A stretch of DNA of 64,000 nucleotides from Planctomycetaceae bacterium (lineage in GTDB: Bacteria; Planctomycetota; UBA1135; GCA-002686595). Of this stretch, positions 9,249 through 16,675 are shown piece after piece (positions within the stretch are counted from its first letter, which is position 1; every line of letters starts with the position of its first letter). The stretch lies in NCBI GenBank assembly GCA_016125265.1, contig WGMC01000015.1, forward strand, positions 62,001-126,000. The letters run 5' to 3'. The translations under genes were made by a program, and so were the position numbers. The notes under the pieces are model-generated. The model had not been told where the DNA came from and did no database searches. It saw only the letters and a list, made by a program, of their open reading frames with translations.

Positions 9249-10100
9249 ATGGCACCGGCCCTGCGCATCGCCACCTGCTCGCCGCTGCCCGAGCCGGATC
9301 CCGACGAGGATCTGCTCCTCGCCGCGCTGCATCGCGCAGGGATCGACGCGCGCATGGCCGCCTGGCGCGATCCGCGGGAGGATTGGGACGCGCCGGTTGC
9401 GACGCTGGTGCGCTCCACGTGGGACTACATCCACATGGTTTCCGCGTTCGTCGGTTGGACCGAGCGTGTGGAACGCGTGGCGCCGCTCTTCAATCCGGGC
9501 GACACGATGCGCAACAACGTGCACAAGCGCTACCTCGTCGACCTGGCGCGGCGCGGCGTGCCCGCGGTGCCGACGCGCCTTCTGCCGCAGGGGCAGGGCC
9601 GTTTCGCGGCCGATTGGATCGAGGGTTGCCGCTTCGGCGATCTCGTGATCAAACCGGCCGTTGGCGCGGCGTCGTTCGGCACACGTCGATTCACGGCGGC
9701 GGAGCTCGACGCCGCCGCGGACCACGCGCGCCAACTGGCCAGTTCGTGCGACGTGCTGGCGCAGCCCTACCAGGAAGAGGTCGAGGGCCGCGGCGAACGC
9801 GCCCTCGTCTGGATCGACGGTCAGTTCACACACGCGGTGCGCAAATCTCCGCGCTTCGAGGGCGGCGACGAGTCCGTCAGCGAGGCGGTGCCCATCGAAA
9901 CCGAGGAACGGCGTGTGGCCGAGGCCGCGCTGACCGGCCTCGACGGGCTCTTGTACGCGCGTGTCGACCTGGTCGCCGCGGCGGACGGCTCGCCGCGCGT
10001 CATGGAGCTGGAGCTCGTCGAACCGTCGCTGTTCCTGCTGCAGCACCCACCGGCACTGCAGCGCCTGGTGACGGCCCTCGTGCGTCGCCTTGGGGCCTAA
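9249..10100 (+). CDS. ATP-grasp family enzyme
   Basis: A 283-residue protein of the RimK/glutathione-synthetase-like ATP-grasp superfamily, which joins a carboxylate to an amine or thiol using ATP. Visible signatures are the NNVHKRYL segment entering the ATP-binding domain, the lysine in LVIKPAVGAASFGT, the glycine-rich lid segment, and the metal-binding end MELELVEPSLFL. The substrate cannot be read from sequence. The ATG at 9249 is chosen because a TAGGAT box sits just before it and the frame upstream overlaps the divergent helicase start. The helicase gene diverges from here, with 142 bases between. Two more housekeeping-type genes follow on the same strand. Confidence 0.85.
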   Translation: MAPALRIATCSPLPEPDPDEDLLLAALHRAGIDARMAAWRDPREDWDAPVATLVRSTWDYIHMVSAFVGWTERVERVAPLFNPGDTMRNNVHKRYLVDLARRGVPAVPTRLLPQGQGRFAADWIEGCRFGDLVIKPAVGAASFGTRRFTAAELDAAADHARQLASSCDVLAQPYQEEVEGRGERALVWIDGQFTHAVRKSPRFEGGDESVSEAVPIETEERRVAEAALTGLDGLLYARVDLVAAADGSPRVMELELVEPSLFLLQHPPALQRLVTALVRRLGA

Positions 10101-10233
10101 AAAATCCAGGACGGTAGGGGGCCCGCACCAAGGTGGGCCGGGAGGCCCGCGCACCCGGCTCTCTGCGCACCCGGACCACGCCCCCCGCTCCACGCAGCTT
10201 GCGACGGAAGGCCAGAAGCGCCACCCTGGGGCG

Positions 10234-11265
10234 ATGGATGGCACGGAACCGGCTCTGGGCGAGGTGGAGTGGACGCGGCTCGATCGGCTGCGCGCGAAGT
10301 TTCTGGTCGGGGGTCCGGGCGAGGATTACTGGAGCGACGGGGACCTGGTGCGGGCCTACGACCGCACCTTCGGCGCGCGCATCCGCTGGAAGTGGCGCGA
10401 GGTGCTTGCCGAAGCCAAGCGGCGCGGGTTCCAGGGCGGCACGCGGGTACTCGACTACGGCTGCGGCAGCGGGGTCGCCGGACGAGAGTTCTTCCGTCAG
10501 TTCGAGGCCGGGCCGGGGGCCGAGTTGGTTCTGTGGGACCGGTCTCTAGTGGCCCGGCGCACGGCGGCGGAGCTGGCCGAAGCCGAGTTCGCCAGCCAGG
10601 GGAGCCCGACGATCACCGCGCGCCACGCCCCGCCCACCGAGGCGCTCGATGCGGACGTCGTGCTGATCAGCCACGTGCTCGCCGAGATCGACGGCGGCGA
10701 CCTGGCCATGCTCTTGCAAACCGTTGCGCGGGCACGCGCCGTCCTGTGGGTGGAGCCCGGCACACGCGAAGTGGCCCGCCGGCTGGTCGACCTGCGCGAG
10801 CAACTCGCGACCGATTTCACACCCATCGCGCCGTGCCCCCACCGCGGCGCGTGCCCCCTCGCGCGGCCGGAACGTTCCGCGGATTGGTGCCACCTCTTCG
10901 CCACCCCCGATCCCGAGTCGTTCACGAGCTCCCACTGGCGGCGCTTCTCGGACAACCTCGGCGTGGACCTGCGCAGTCTGCCGATGAGCTACATGGTGCT
11001 CGTGCGCCCGACCGATGCGGGCGCCGAACCTGCGGGTGAGCTCGGGCGCCCGCTGGGCCGCCCCAAGTTGGAAAAGGGCCGCGCGCTGCTCGACCTGTGT
11101 GTGCCCGGCGATGTGCGGCGTGTGCGCTGGCTCGAGCGCACGGACCGCCGCCTGTTCCGTTCCCTGCGCGGTCGCCGTGCGTTCCATCCGCTCCTCCGCG
11201 TGGAGCTCGACGGCGACCATCTCGTGCGCATGGAACCGGTGGACGATTTCCACGGCGAGGACTGA
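10234..11265 (+). CDS. Rsm22-like ribosomal small-subunit methyltransferase
   Basis: A 343-residue protein with an S-adenosylmethionine motif VLDYGCGSG near residue 75 and a cysteine/histidine cluster CPHRGACPL...DWCH near residue 203, the hallmark of the Rsm22 family. Members of that family associate with the small ribosomal subunit and are thought to act as rRNA methyltransferases or assembly factors; in mitochondria they carry an iron-sulfur or zinc site. The ATG at 10234 is taken as start because the frame before it lacks protein character. No strong Shine-Dalgarno sequence is visible. The next gene starts 26 bases after the stop, so the two are probably co-transcribed. Confidence 0.85.
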   Translation: MDGTEPALGEVEWTRLDRLRAKFLVGGPGEDYWSDGDLVRAYDRTFGARIRWKWREVLAEAKRRGFQGGTRVLDYGCGSGVAGREFFRQFEAGPGAELVLWDRSLVARRTAAELAEAEFASQGSPTITARHAPPTEALDADVVLISHVLAEIDGGDLAMLLQTVARARAVLWVEPGTREVARRLVDLREQLATDFTPIAPCPHRGACPLARPERSADWCHLFATPDPESFTSSHWRRFSDNLGVDLRSLPMSYMVLVRPTDAGAEPAGELGRPLGRPKLEKGRALLDLCVPGDVRRVRWLERTDRRLFRSLRGRRAFHPLLRVELDGDHLVRMEPVDDFHGED

Positions 11266-11291
11266 ACGCCGCACGCCCGACTGCGACCATC

Positions 11292-12425
11292 GTGGAAGCG
11301 TTCAAGCACAGACTTGGGCCCAAGGAGGTGCGCGCGGCGGCCGCGCATCTCGGGCGGGTGCACCGCGGTTTCGACGCGCCAGCGTTCGAGCGCGCGGCGA
11401 TGCGCGGGCTTGGCGATCTCGAGTTCAAGGCCCGCGCCCAGCATGTGTGTGCGGCGCTCGAGGCCCACTTGCCCCGCGACTTCAAGAGGGCCGCCGACGT
11501 GTTGGAGCGCGCGCTGGCGGATGCGAGCGAGGGCGACGACTTGAGCCAGCTCGAGACCAACACGACCGGTCTGGCGGGATGGATCGTGTGGCCGTGCACG
11601 GAGTTCGTGGCCCGCCGCGGCCTCGACCACCCGGAACGCGCGCTCGATTGTCTCCACGCCCTGACGCAGCGATTCACGGCCGAATGGGCCCTCCGGCCGT
11701 TCTTGGAGCAGCATCGAAGCCTCACGCTGGCGCGACTCGAAACCTGGTGCGCCGACCCCAGCCCCCACGTGCGCCGTCTGGTCAGCGAGGGTTCCCGTCC
11801 GCGACTGCCGTGGGGTCGCCCCTTGCGCTTCTTGATCGAGGACCCCACACCGACCCTGCCGCTGCTGGCTCGGCTGCTCGACGACCCGTCGGCGTACGTG
11901 CGCCGCAGCGTCGCGAACCACCTGAACGACATCGCGAAGGACCACGGCCAGCGGGTTGTCGATTGGCTGCAAACTCAGGGCGCGGATCATTCCCCCGAGC
12001 GCACGGCACTCGCGCGCCACGCCTGCCGCACGCTGATCAAGGCCGGACATCCAGGTGCATTGGCGCTGTTCGGTTTGGGGCGCAGATTGGCGGGGACTGC
12101 GCAGTTGACGCTGCGCCCGAAACGAGTGGCGCTCGGTGAGTCGCTGCGCATCGCCGTCCATATCGAGTCCACCGGGCGTGCGGCGCAGACGCTCGAGATC
12201 GACTACACCGTGCACCACGTGAAGGCCAACGGCACCACGTCGCCCAAGGTGTTCAAAGGGTGGCGCAGGGTGCTGGAGCCTGGGCAGTCCCTCACCATCG
12301 AAAAGGAGCACAAACTGCGCCGGATCACGACACGCCGCTACCACGGCGGAGTGCACCCGGTGGAGCTCGTGATCAACGGCAAGTGCGAGGCAAAAGACCA
12401 GTTCCGCCTGGTGGTCGACCCGTAA
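11292..12425 (+). CDS. AlkD-like DNA alkylation repair protein
   Basis: A 377-residue all-helical HEAT-repeat protein with a C-terminal beta domain. Helical repeats span about residues 1-260, with SYVRRSVANHL-type repeat segments. The C-terminal part (IDYTVHHVKANG, SPKVFKGW, TTRRYHGG, HPVELVINGK) is the extension typical of the longer DNA alkylation repair proteins of this family. AlkD-type enzymes excise bulky cationic alkylated bases without base flipping. No ATG is available near the start; the GTG at 11292 is the best candidate, since upstream in-frame sequence overlaps the preceding gene. The first palindromic repeat block begins about 40 bases after its stop. Confidence 0.85.
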   Translation: MEAFKHRLGPKEVRAAAAHLGRVHRGFDAPAFERAAMRGLGDLEFKARAQHVCAALEAHLPRDFKRAADVLERALADASEGDDLSQLETNTTGLAGWIVWPCTEFVARRGLDHPERALDCLHALTQRFTAEWALRPFLEQHRSLTLARLETWCADPSPHVRRLVSEGSRPRLPWGRPLRFLIEDPTPTLPLLARLLDDPSAYVRRSVANHLNDIAKDHGQRVVDWLQTQGADHSPERTALARHACRTLIKAGHPGALALFGLGRRLAGTAQLTLRPKRVALGESLRIAVHIESTGRAAQTLEIDYTVHHVKANGTTSPKVFKGWRRVLEPGQSLTIEKEHKLRRITTRRYHGGVHPVELVINGKCEAKDQFRLVVDP

Positions 12426-12434
12426 GGACGCGCA

Positions 12435-12454
12435 GCACGTGTAGAACCACGTGC
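12435..12454. other. Hairpin after the AlkD-like gene
   Basis: GCACGTG at 12435-12441 and its reverse complement CACGTGC at 12448-12454 flank a 6-base loop, ten bases after the stop of the alkylation repair gene. There is no T-tract, so it is at best a weak or protein-dependent terminator. Confidence 0.4.
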
Positions 12455-12461
12455 CCATGAG

Positions 12462-12542
12462 CCGGGCCTTCAGCCCGGACCGGTTGTGCCGCGATACCTG
12501 GGGCGTTGCCCCAGGCTACGATCGGACGGGGCGTTGCCCCGT
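12462..12542 (+). repeat. Palindromic repeat module, forward copy
   Basis: Three palindromes in fixed order: CCGGGC-CTTCA-GCCCGG (12462-12478), CCTGGGGCGTTGCCCCAGG (12497-12515) and ACGGGGC-GTT-GCCCCGT (12526-12542). The middle one is followed by CTACGATCGG. The same order recurs at 13021-13101. Related modules are at 39532-39608 and 39655-39730, with inverted copies at 12914-12991 and 39988-40068. It resembles REP/BIME-type palindromic repeats. It lies between two convergent genes. Confidence 0.85.
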
Positions 12543-12576
12543 TCGGACGGGCGTCGGTTTCCTGCAGAACCCAACG

Positions 12577-12832
12577 GCATCGCAGATTGCGCGTCGCGAA
12601 GCCGCGTGGCGTCGCGGCTTGCGCGTCGCCAACCGCCGTGGCGTCGCGGATTGCGCGTCGCCAAACCGCGTGGCGTCGCAGATTGCGCGTCGCGAAGCCG
12701 CGTGGCGTCGCAGATTGCACGTCGCGAAGCCCCGTGGCGTCGCGGCTTGCGCGTCGCGAAGCCGTGTGGCGTCGCGGATTGCGCGTCGCCAACCGCCGTG
12801 GCATTGCGAGTCGCGCGTCGCAACGCCTTCTG
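12577..12832. repeat. 32-bp tandem array 1, eight units
   Basis: Eight contiguous units of exactly 32 bases start at 12577, 12609, 12641, 12673, 12705, 12737, 12769 and 12801; the last is diverged. Each unit begins with a GCGTCGC(A/G)GATTGC-like half and contains GCGTCGC a second time. There are no spacers, so this is not a CRISPR array. Because 32 is not a multiple of three, translation rotates through all frames, which creates spurious arginine/alanine-rich reading frames on both strands. Confidence 0.9.
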
Positions 12833-12834
12833 GA

Positions 12835-12991
12835 GCGCCAACGGCGCGACCGACGGTGCGCGCGCGCTGCTGCGCGTCGGTTCGGCACGTCGCGAGTCGC
12901 AGGGTCCTCCGGAGCGCCAACGGCGCGACCGATAGTAGCCTGGGGCAACGCCCCAGGTTCGACGGGAGAGCGGTGCAAGGGCTGAAGGCCC
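12835..12991 (-). repeat. Palindromic repeat module, inverted copy
   Basis: GCGCC-AAC-GGCGC at 12835-12847 and again at 12914-12926, then CCTGGGGCAACGCCCCAGG at 12939-12957 (reverse complement of the forward core) and GGGC-TGAAG-GCCC at 12979-12991. The order is the mirror image of the forward module, so 12462 to 12991 is bracketed by inverted modules about 530 bases apart. Confidence 0.8.
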
Positions 12992-13020
12992 GCTCCATCG
13001 CAACGCGCCAACGGCATGGG

Positions 13021-13101
13021 CCGGGCCTTCAGCCCGGGACGGTTCTGCCGCAATACCTGGGGCGTTGCCCCAGGCTACGATCGGACGGGGCGTTGCCCCG
13101 T
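13021..13101 (+). repeat. Palindromic repeat module, second forward copy
   Basis: The same three palindromes as at 12462-12542, each exactly 559 bases further on (13021-13037, 13056-13074, 13085-13101), with only a few differences in between. Together with the array that follows it forms a direct duplication of the 12462-12830 block. Confidence 0.9.
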
Positions 13102-13135
13102 TCGGACGGGCGTGGGTTTCCTGCAGAACGCGACG

Positions 13136-13351
13136 GCGTCGCAGATCGCGCGTCGCGAAACCGCATGGCGTCGCAGATTGCGTGTCGCGAAACCGCGTGG
13201 CGTCGCAGATCGCGCGTCGCAACGCCGCATGACGTCGCGGATTGCGCGTCGCGAAACCGCGTGGCGTCGCGGACTGCGCGTCGCCAACCGCCGTGGCATT
13301 GCGAGTCGCGCGTCGCGAAGCCCCGTGGCATTGCGAGACCGCGGCGATGCC
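13136..13351. repeat. 32-bp tandem array 2, six units plus a partial one
   Basis: Units of 32 bases begin at 13136, 13168, 13200, 13232, 13264 and 13296, then a decayed partial unit from 13328. They have the same consensus as array 1 but carry their own substitutions. The array ends about 40 bases before the sulfatase stop codon. Apart from hairpins and arrays, the whole 12426-13392 interval holds no supportable gene. Confidence 0.9.
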
Positions 13352-13392
13352 GTCGGCGAAGTGAGCCGAGTTCGGGAGCGCGCGGGTACTCT

Positions 13393-14715
13393 TCAGTAGG
13401 GCCAGTTCGGTCCCAGTGCCTCGCTCCGCAGCGCTAGCAGTTCCTGGTACAGCGTGGGCATCGTCGTGACCGAGATCGGCGACTGTTCGAATGGGTCGGT
13501 GTTCAGGTCGAACAACTGGTGGCTCGTCGACTGTTGGACCAGCTCCGTGCCGCCGTACTTGAGCAACTTCCAACCGTCGCTGCGCACGACGGCCCAGTCG
13601 TGCAGCGACAGGCTCCCCGCGGGACCCCCGTCCGGCGAGAAGCGGTGCACGAACGCATAGGCTCGCGCGCTTGCGCCGCCTTGCAGCGCCGGCGCGAACG
13701 AAATCGAGTTCTCGAAACCCACCTGCGGTCGCACGCCGGTCAGGTCGAGGACGGTGCGCGGCAAGTCCACCACCTGCACCAAGTTGCTGTCCACGCCCGG
13801 CACCACGGTGGGCCCGAAGACGAACAGCGGCACGCGGATGCCGCCCTCGTGCGGCGACAGCTTGTACGCCGGGTACTGCCCCCCCGGCGGGGGCACTTGG
13901 TGCGGTGTGCCGTTGTCCGGGAACACGAACACGTAGGTATTCGAGAAGTCGACGTAGCGCACGAGATCACCTAGCAGCGTGTCGAGCGCCACCAGCGACT
14001 TCTCGTAGTTGCCGCGCGCGGTGTTGGGCGCCGTGAACGTGCCGAGCAACTCCGGAGGCGGCGGGTCGAAGGGCTCGTGAGGTGCGAAGAACGCGCACAC
14101 GGCAAACTTCGGCTCGGGTGTGTTCGTCCACCAGTTCTCGAGGGCCGCTTCGACCGCAATGCTCGAATAGAGCGGCTCGATCGACTCCACCGAATCGTCG
14201 TAGCGCTTCCAGTTGTAGTGACCGCCGGACGCCGCCAGGAGGTTGTCGGGCCAGCCGGCGCGCCACGCTTCGAAGCCGTGCACCCGCGCCATCTCCCAGC
14301 GCTTCACCATGACACCGGTATTGAGGTGCCACTTGCCAAAGAACCCTGTGCGGTACCCGGCCGTGTGCAGTACCTCAGCCACGCTGACATCGGCCAACGG
14401 GGCGCCCTTCTTCGTGGGCAGCGTCGTATCGATGGCCTTGCCGATCCACGCGTGGTGCGGATAGCGCCCGAACAGCATCTGGTACCGCGACGGACTGCAC
14501 ACCGGGGACGTGTAGAAGCGGTCGAAACGCCGGCCCAAGGGCTCGAGCCCATGCAGGTTCGAGAGCGGCAGATCGCGCAGGTCCTCGCTGCCCGCGTCGT
14601 CCCACACCACGAACAGCACGTTCGGCCGCGGGGATGGCAGCGCTGGCCCGGGGGTCACGGCGGACTGGGGCGCGGGAAGGACGGCACACAGAAGCAGAGC
14701 GATCGAGCTCCACAT
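13393..14715 (-). CDS. Secreted sulfatase
   Basis: A 440-residue type I sulfatase of the alkaline-phosphatase superfamily, which hydrolyses sulfate esters. The Cys in CSPSR (after FYTSPV) is the site converted to formylglycine; metal and substrate residues are visible in VVWDDAGSEDL, GKWHL and FPDNG. An N-terminal signal peptide (MWSSIALLLCAVLPAPQS) puts it outside the cytoplasm and fixes the start at 14715; the frame continues 14 codons upstream but without a second plausible start. Such enzymes are abundant in planctomycetes and usually act on sulfated polysaccharides; the substrate is not deducible here. No sulfatase-maturing enzyme is in the window. It ends next to the palindromic repeat block. 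Confidence 0.92.
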   Translation of the reverse strand: MWSSIALLLCAVLPAPQSAVTPGPALPSPRPNVLFVVWDDAGSEDLRDLPLSNLHGLEPLGRRFDRFYTSPVCSPSRYQMLFGRYPHHAWIGKAIDTTLPTKKGAPLADVSVAEVLHTAGYRTGFFGKWHLNTGVMVKRWEMARVHGFEAWRAGWPDNLLAASGGHYNWKRYDDSVESIEPLYSSIAVEAALENWWTNTPEPKFAVCAFFAPHEPFDPPPPELLGTFTAPNTARGNYEKSLVALDTLLGDLVRYVDFSNTYVFVFPDNGTPHQVPPPGGQYPAYKLSPHEGGIRVPLFVFGPTVVPGVDSNLVQVVDLPRTVLDLTGVRPQVGFENSISFAPALQGGASARAYAFVHRFSPDGGPAGSLSLHDWAVVRSDGWKLLKYGGTELVQQSTSHQLFDLNTDPFEQSPISVTTMPTLYQELLALRSEALGPNWPY

Positions 14716-14744
14716 GTTTGGCAACCGAACCTGACGAAGGGCTT

Positions 14745-14798
14745 GTGTAGGACCCACACAAACCTACACCACCCCCGGGTTTTCTGGCGGCCGGGGGT
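14745..14798. other. Two inverted repeats upstream of the sulfatase gene
   Basis: GTGTAGG at 14745-14751 pairs with CCTACAC at 14763-14769, and ACCCCCGG at 14771-14778 pairs with CCGGGGGT at 14791-14798. They fill the gap between the hydrolase stop and the sulfatase start. They could be an operator, or a terminator for the hydrolase gene; neither has a clean T-tract next to it. Confidence 0.35.
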
Positions 14799-14824
14799 TT
14801 CGACACCCCAAAAAAGCGGGCCGG

Positions 14825-15841
14825 TCAGGGCGCAGCCAGCGCCAGCAGGCGGTCGAGGGCCGCCAGCACCTCCCCGGGGTGCGAGTACGGCAGTTGGTGG
14901 CCACCGCCCTCGACCCAAACCAACTCGGCCCCCGGGATCGCGCCTGCCAGGGCCTCGGCGTGGACGCGGGGGCTGACGATGATGTCCCCGGTGCCCTGCA
15001 CGACCACCACCGGCAGCTCCAGGCCGCGGTAACCGGGGGCCTGCGCGGCGAGGGCCCCGCGGAGGTGGCGCATGTCCTCGGTGTTGCTTCGCAGGCGCGG
15101 GGGCGAAAGCGCTAGGCCGAGCGGCGACGCGCGGAAACTCTCCGGCGCGCCCCCCGGGGCAAAGCTGCGCCCGCTGGAGATCGGCGCCACGAGATGGGCC
15201 AGCGGCGTAAGCCACGTGCGCGACAGCAGCGGCCCCAGAACTGGCGCCCCCGCGATGCGGTAGCCGATGTCGACCGAGCCCGGCCATGGGTGGCTGGCGG
15301 GCGCGACGAGCAACAGGCCGGCGATCTCCCCCGGCCGTTCGAGTGCCAGCGCCAGCGCGACGGCCGCCCCGTAGGAAAAGCCCACGACGATGGGCGGTTC
15401 GAGGCCGAGGGAATCAACGGCCAGCCAAAGGCGCCGCGCCTGCTCCTTCGGCGTGTTGCGGGCGAGCGGCTCGCCGGCGCTGTAGCCGTGGCCCGGGCGA
15501 TCGAAGGCAAGCGCATAGCCGCGCTCGCCCACCCGGTCGAGCACCGTGGCGGCCCAATCCTCGGCGCCCCCGAACGCGCCGTGGAGCAGCAGAATGGGGC
15601 GGGCCTGCTCCCCCGTCGGGAGCGTCTGGGCGAGCAGGGCGCGCATCTCGCCCTCGGCCGTCGGCACGAAAAGCGCCCGCCGCTCGGCGGGTTCCCGCGG
15701 CCAGCGCTCCTCGGCGCGGCGACGCAGCGCTTCGCTTCCGACCGCGGCGACGAGCGTGGCCGCCGCGAAGAGTCCCAACGCGACCCCGAGGCGCCGGCGC
15801 CACGGTCGTGCCTTGGGGCTCGCGGAAACCTCTTCCCCCAT
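14825..15841 (-). CDS. Membrane-anchored alpha/beta hydrolase
   Basis: A 338-residue alpha/beta-fold hydrolase. The catalytic triad is visible: nucleophile Ser in GFSYG, Asp in QGTGDIIV and His in GGGHQLPY; the oxyanion region is LLLHGAFGG. A basic stretch followed by a hydrophobic helix (about residues 17-40) predicts a membrane anchor with the catalytic domain outside. The ATG at 15841 is preferred; a TTG at 15865 directly abutting the upstream stop would add eight residues. The substrate is unknown. It lies 24 bases behind the pseudopilin-like gene on the same strand and may share its transcript. Confidence 0.85.
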   Translation of the reverse strand: MGEEVSASPKARPWRRRLGVALGLFAAATLVAAVGSEALRRRAEERWPREPAERRALFVPTAEGEMRALLAQTLPTGEQARPILLLHGAFGGAEDWAATVLDRVGERGYALAFDRPGHGYSAGEPLARNTPKEQARRLWLAVDSLGLEPPIVVGFSYGAAVALALALERPGEIAGLLLVAPASHPWPGSVDIGYRIAGAPVLGPLLSRTWLTPLAHLVAPISSGRSFAPGGAPESFRASPLGLALSPPRLRSNTEDMRHLRGALAAQAPGYRGLELPVVVVQGTGDIIVSPRVHAEALAGAIPGAELVWVEGGGHQLPYSHPGEVLAALDRLLALAAP

Positions 15842-15865
15842 ACCCACCGTCGATCGGGCCGCCAA

Positions 15866-16552
15866 CTAACGGGACCCGAACGGGTCGGGGATCACCGGAC
15901 CGACGTAGCTCCAGCGCCGCCCTTGGCCGTCGAGGCGCTCGGCACCCTCGACCGCAGCCGGGTTCGTGCCCGGGCCCGACGGCAAGCCCGCCTCGAGGGG
16001 AGGCGCCCCCGCCGGTCCGCGCCACAGCCCGGTGCGGTCTTCGTGCACCCACACGTGGCCCTGTTCGTCCTGCAGGAAGACGCGGGTCTCCTCGGGAACA
16101 CGTTCATCGGGCCAAGCGTGCACGACGTAGCCGTCCTCGCTGGCATCAGGGTCGGCGGCGCGTTCCGCGCCCTGGGTGAAGCCGCCGCCCGCGGCGGCAA
16201 GGGCGAGCCGGAACCGGTACCCACTCTGCCCGACGCTGGTCCCGCGAGGCGCGTTGGACGCCCAGTCGAGCAACACCGGCCACGGGGCAGGAGCGCCGCG
16301 CAGGGCGCGTCGGCCACCCAACTCGGACAGGAATCCCGCCTCGCCAATGCCGTCGCCGTCCAGATCGATCCGGGCCTGCGAGCGGAACGTGTCTTGGGCC
16401 CGGCGCACTTCGGCGAAGAGCGCCGGCACCCGGTCGCCCGCGGGCGCGTTCGGGTGTTCCGGCTCCAGCAGCACGAGCCCGATGGGGAGGGCCACCAGCG
16501 GCGCGAGCACCAGGCCCCCGCCGACGAGGAGACGCTTCACCGAAAACACCAT
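15866..16552 (-). CDS. Pseudopilin-like secreted or anchored protein
   Basis: A 228-residue protein with an N-terminal hydrophobic segment (residues 7-28) and a globular part outside. The motif AQDTFRSQARIDLDGDGIGEAG near residues 52-72 resembles the conserved region of planctomycete pseudopilin-like proteins. There the D-x-D-G-D-G loop is likely to bind calcium. The prepilin peptidase motif (G-F-T-L-x-E) is absent, so it is probably a derived, non-polymerising member. No catalytic motif is visible. The ATG at 16552 is the only good start. It is followed on the same strand by the alpha/beta hydrolase. Confidence 0.65.
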   Translation of the reverse strand: MVFSVKRLLVGGGLVLAPLVALPIGLVLLEPEHPNAPAGDRVPALFAEVRRAQDTFRSQARIDLDGDGIGEAGFLSELGGRRALRGAPAPWPVLLDWASNAPRGTSVGQSGYRFRLALAAAGGGFTQGAERAADPDASEDGYVVHAWPDERVPEETRVFLQDEQGHVWVHEDRTGLWRGPAGAPPLEAGLPSGPGTNPAAVEGAERLDGQGRRWSYVGPVIPDPFGSR

Positions 16553-16675
16553 GACCCATCATCGGCCAGGGAGGGCCCCGGCCCCAGGGGCCTTGACCCG
16601 AGGAACGCGGCCGACGTCGGCGAGGGGAATCCCCGATCCCGGCCCATGCGGCCGAGTCCGGGCTTCAGGACTGCC

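Noticed and set aside
6294-10244. A 1316-codon minus-strand open frame
   Set aside because: It is in another frame of the same strand as the helicase and crosses the ATP-grasp gene; arginine-rich with no motif.
12577-13351. CRISPR array
   Set aside because: The 32-bp units are contiguous with no spacers, and no cas genes are in the window.
12451-13573. Long open frames on both strands across the 32-bp arrays
   Set aside because: All frames stay open because the repeat unit contains no stop; the translation is a rotating repeat of the DNA unit, not a protein.
15841-15865. TTG at 15865 as start of the alpha/beta hydrolase
   Set aside because: It would abut the upstream stop and add only eight residues; the ATG at 15841 is followed directly by the membrane-anchor region.
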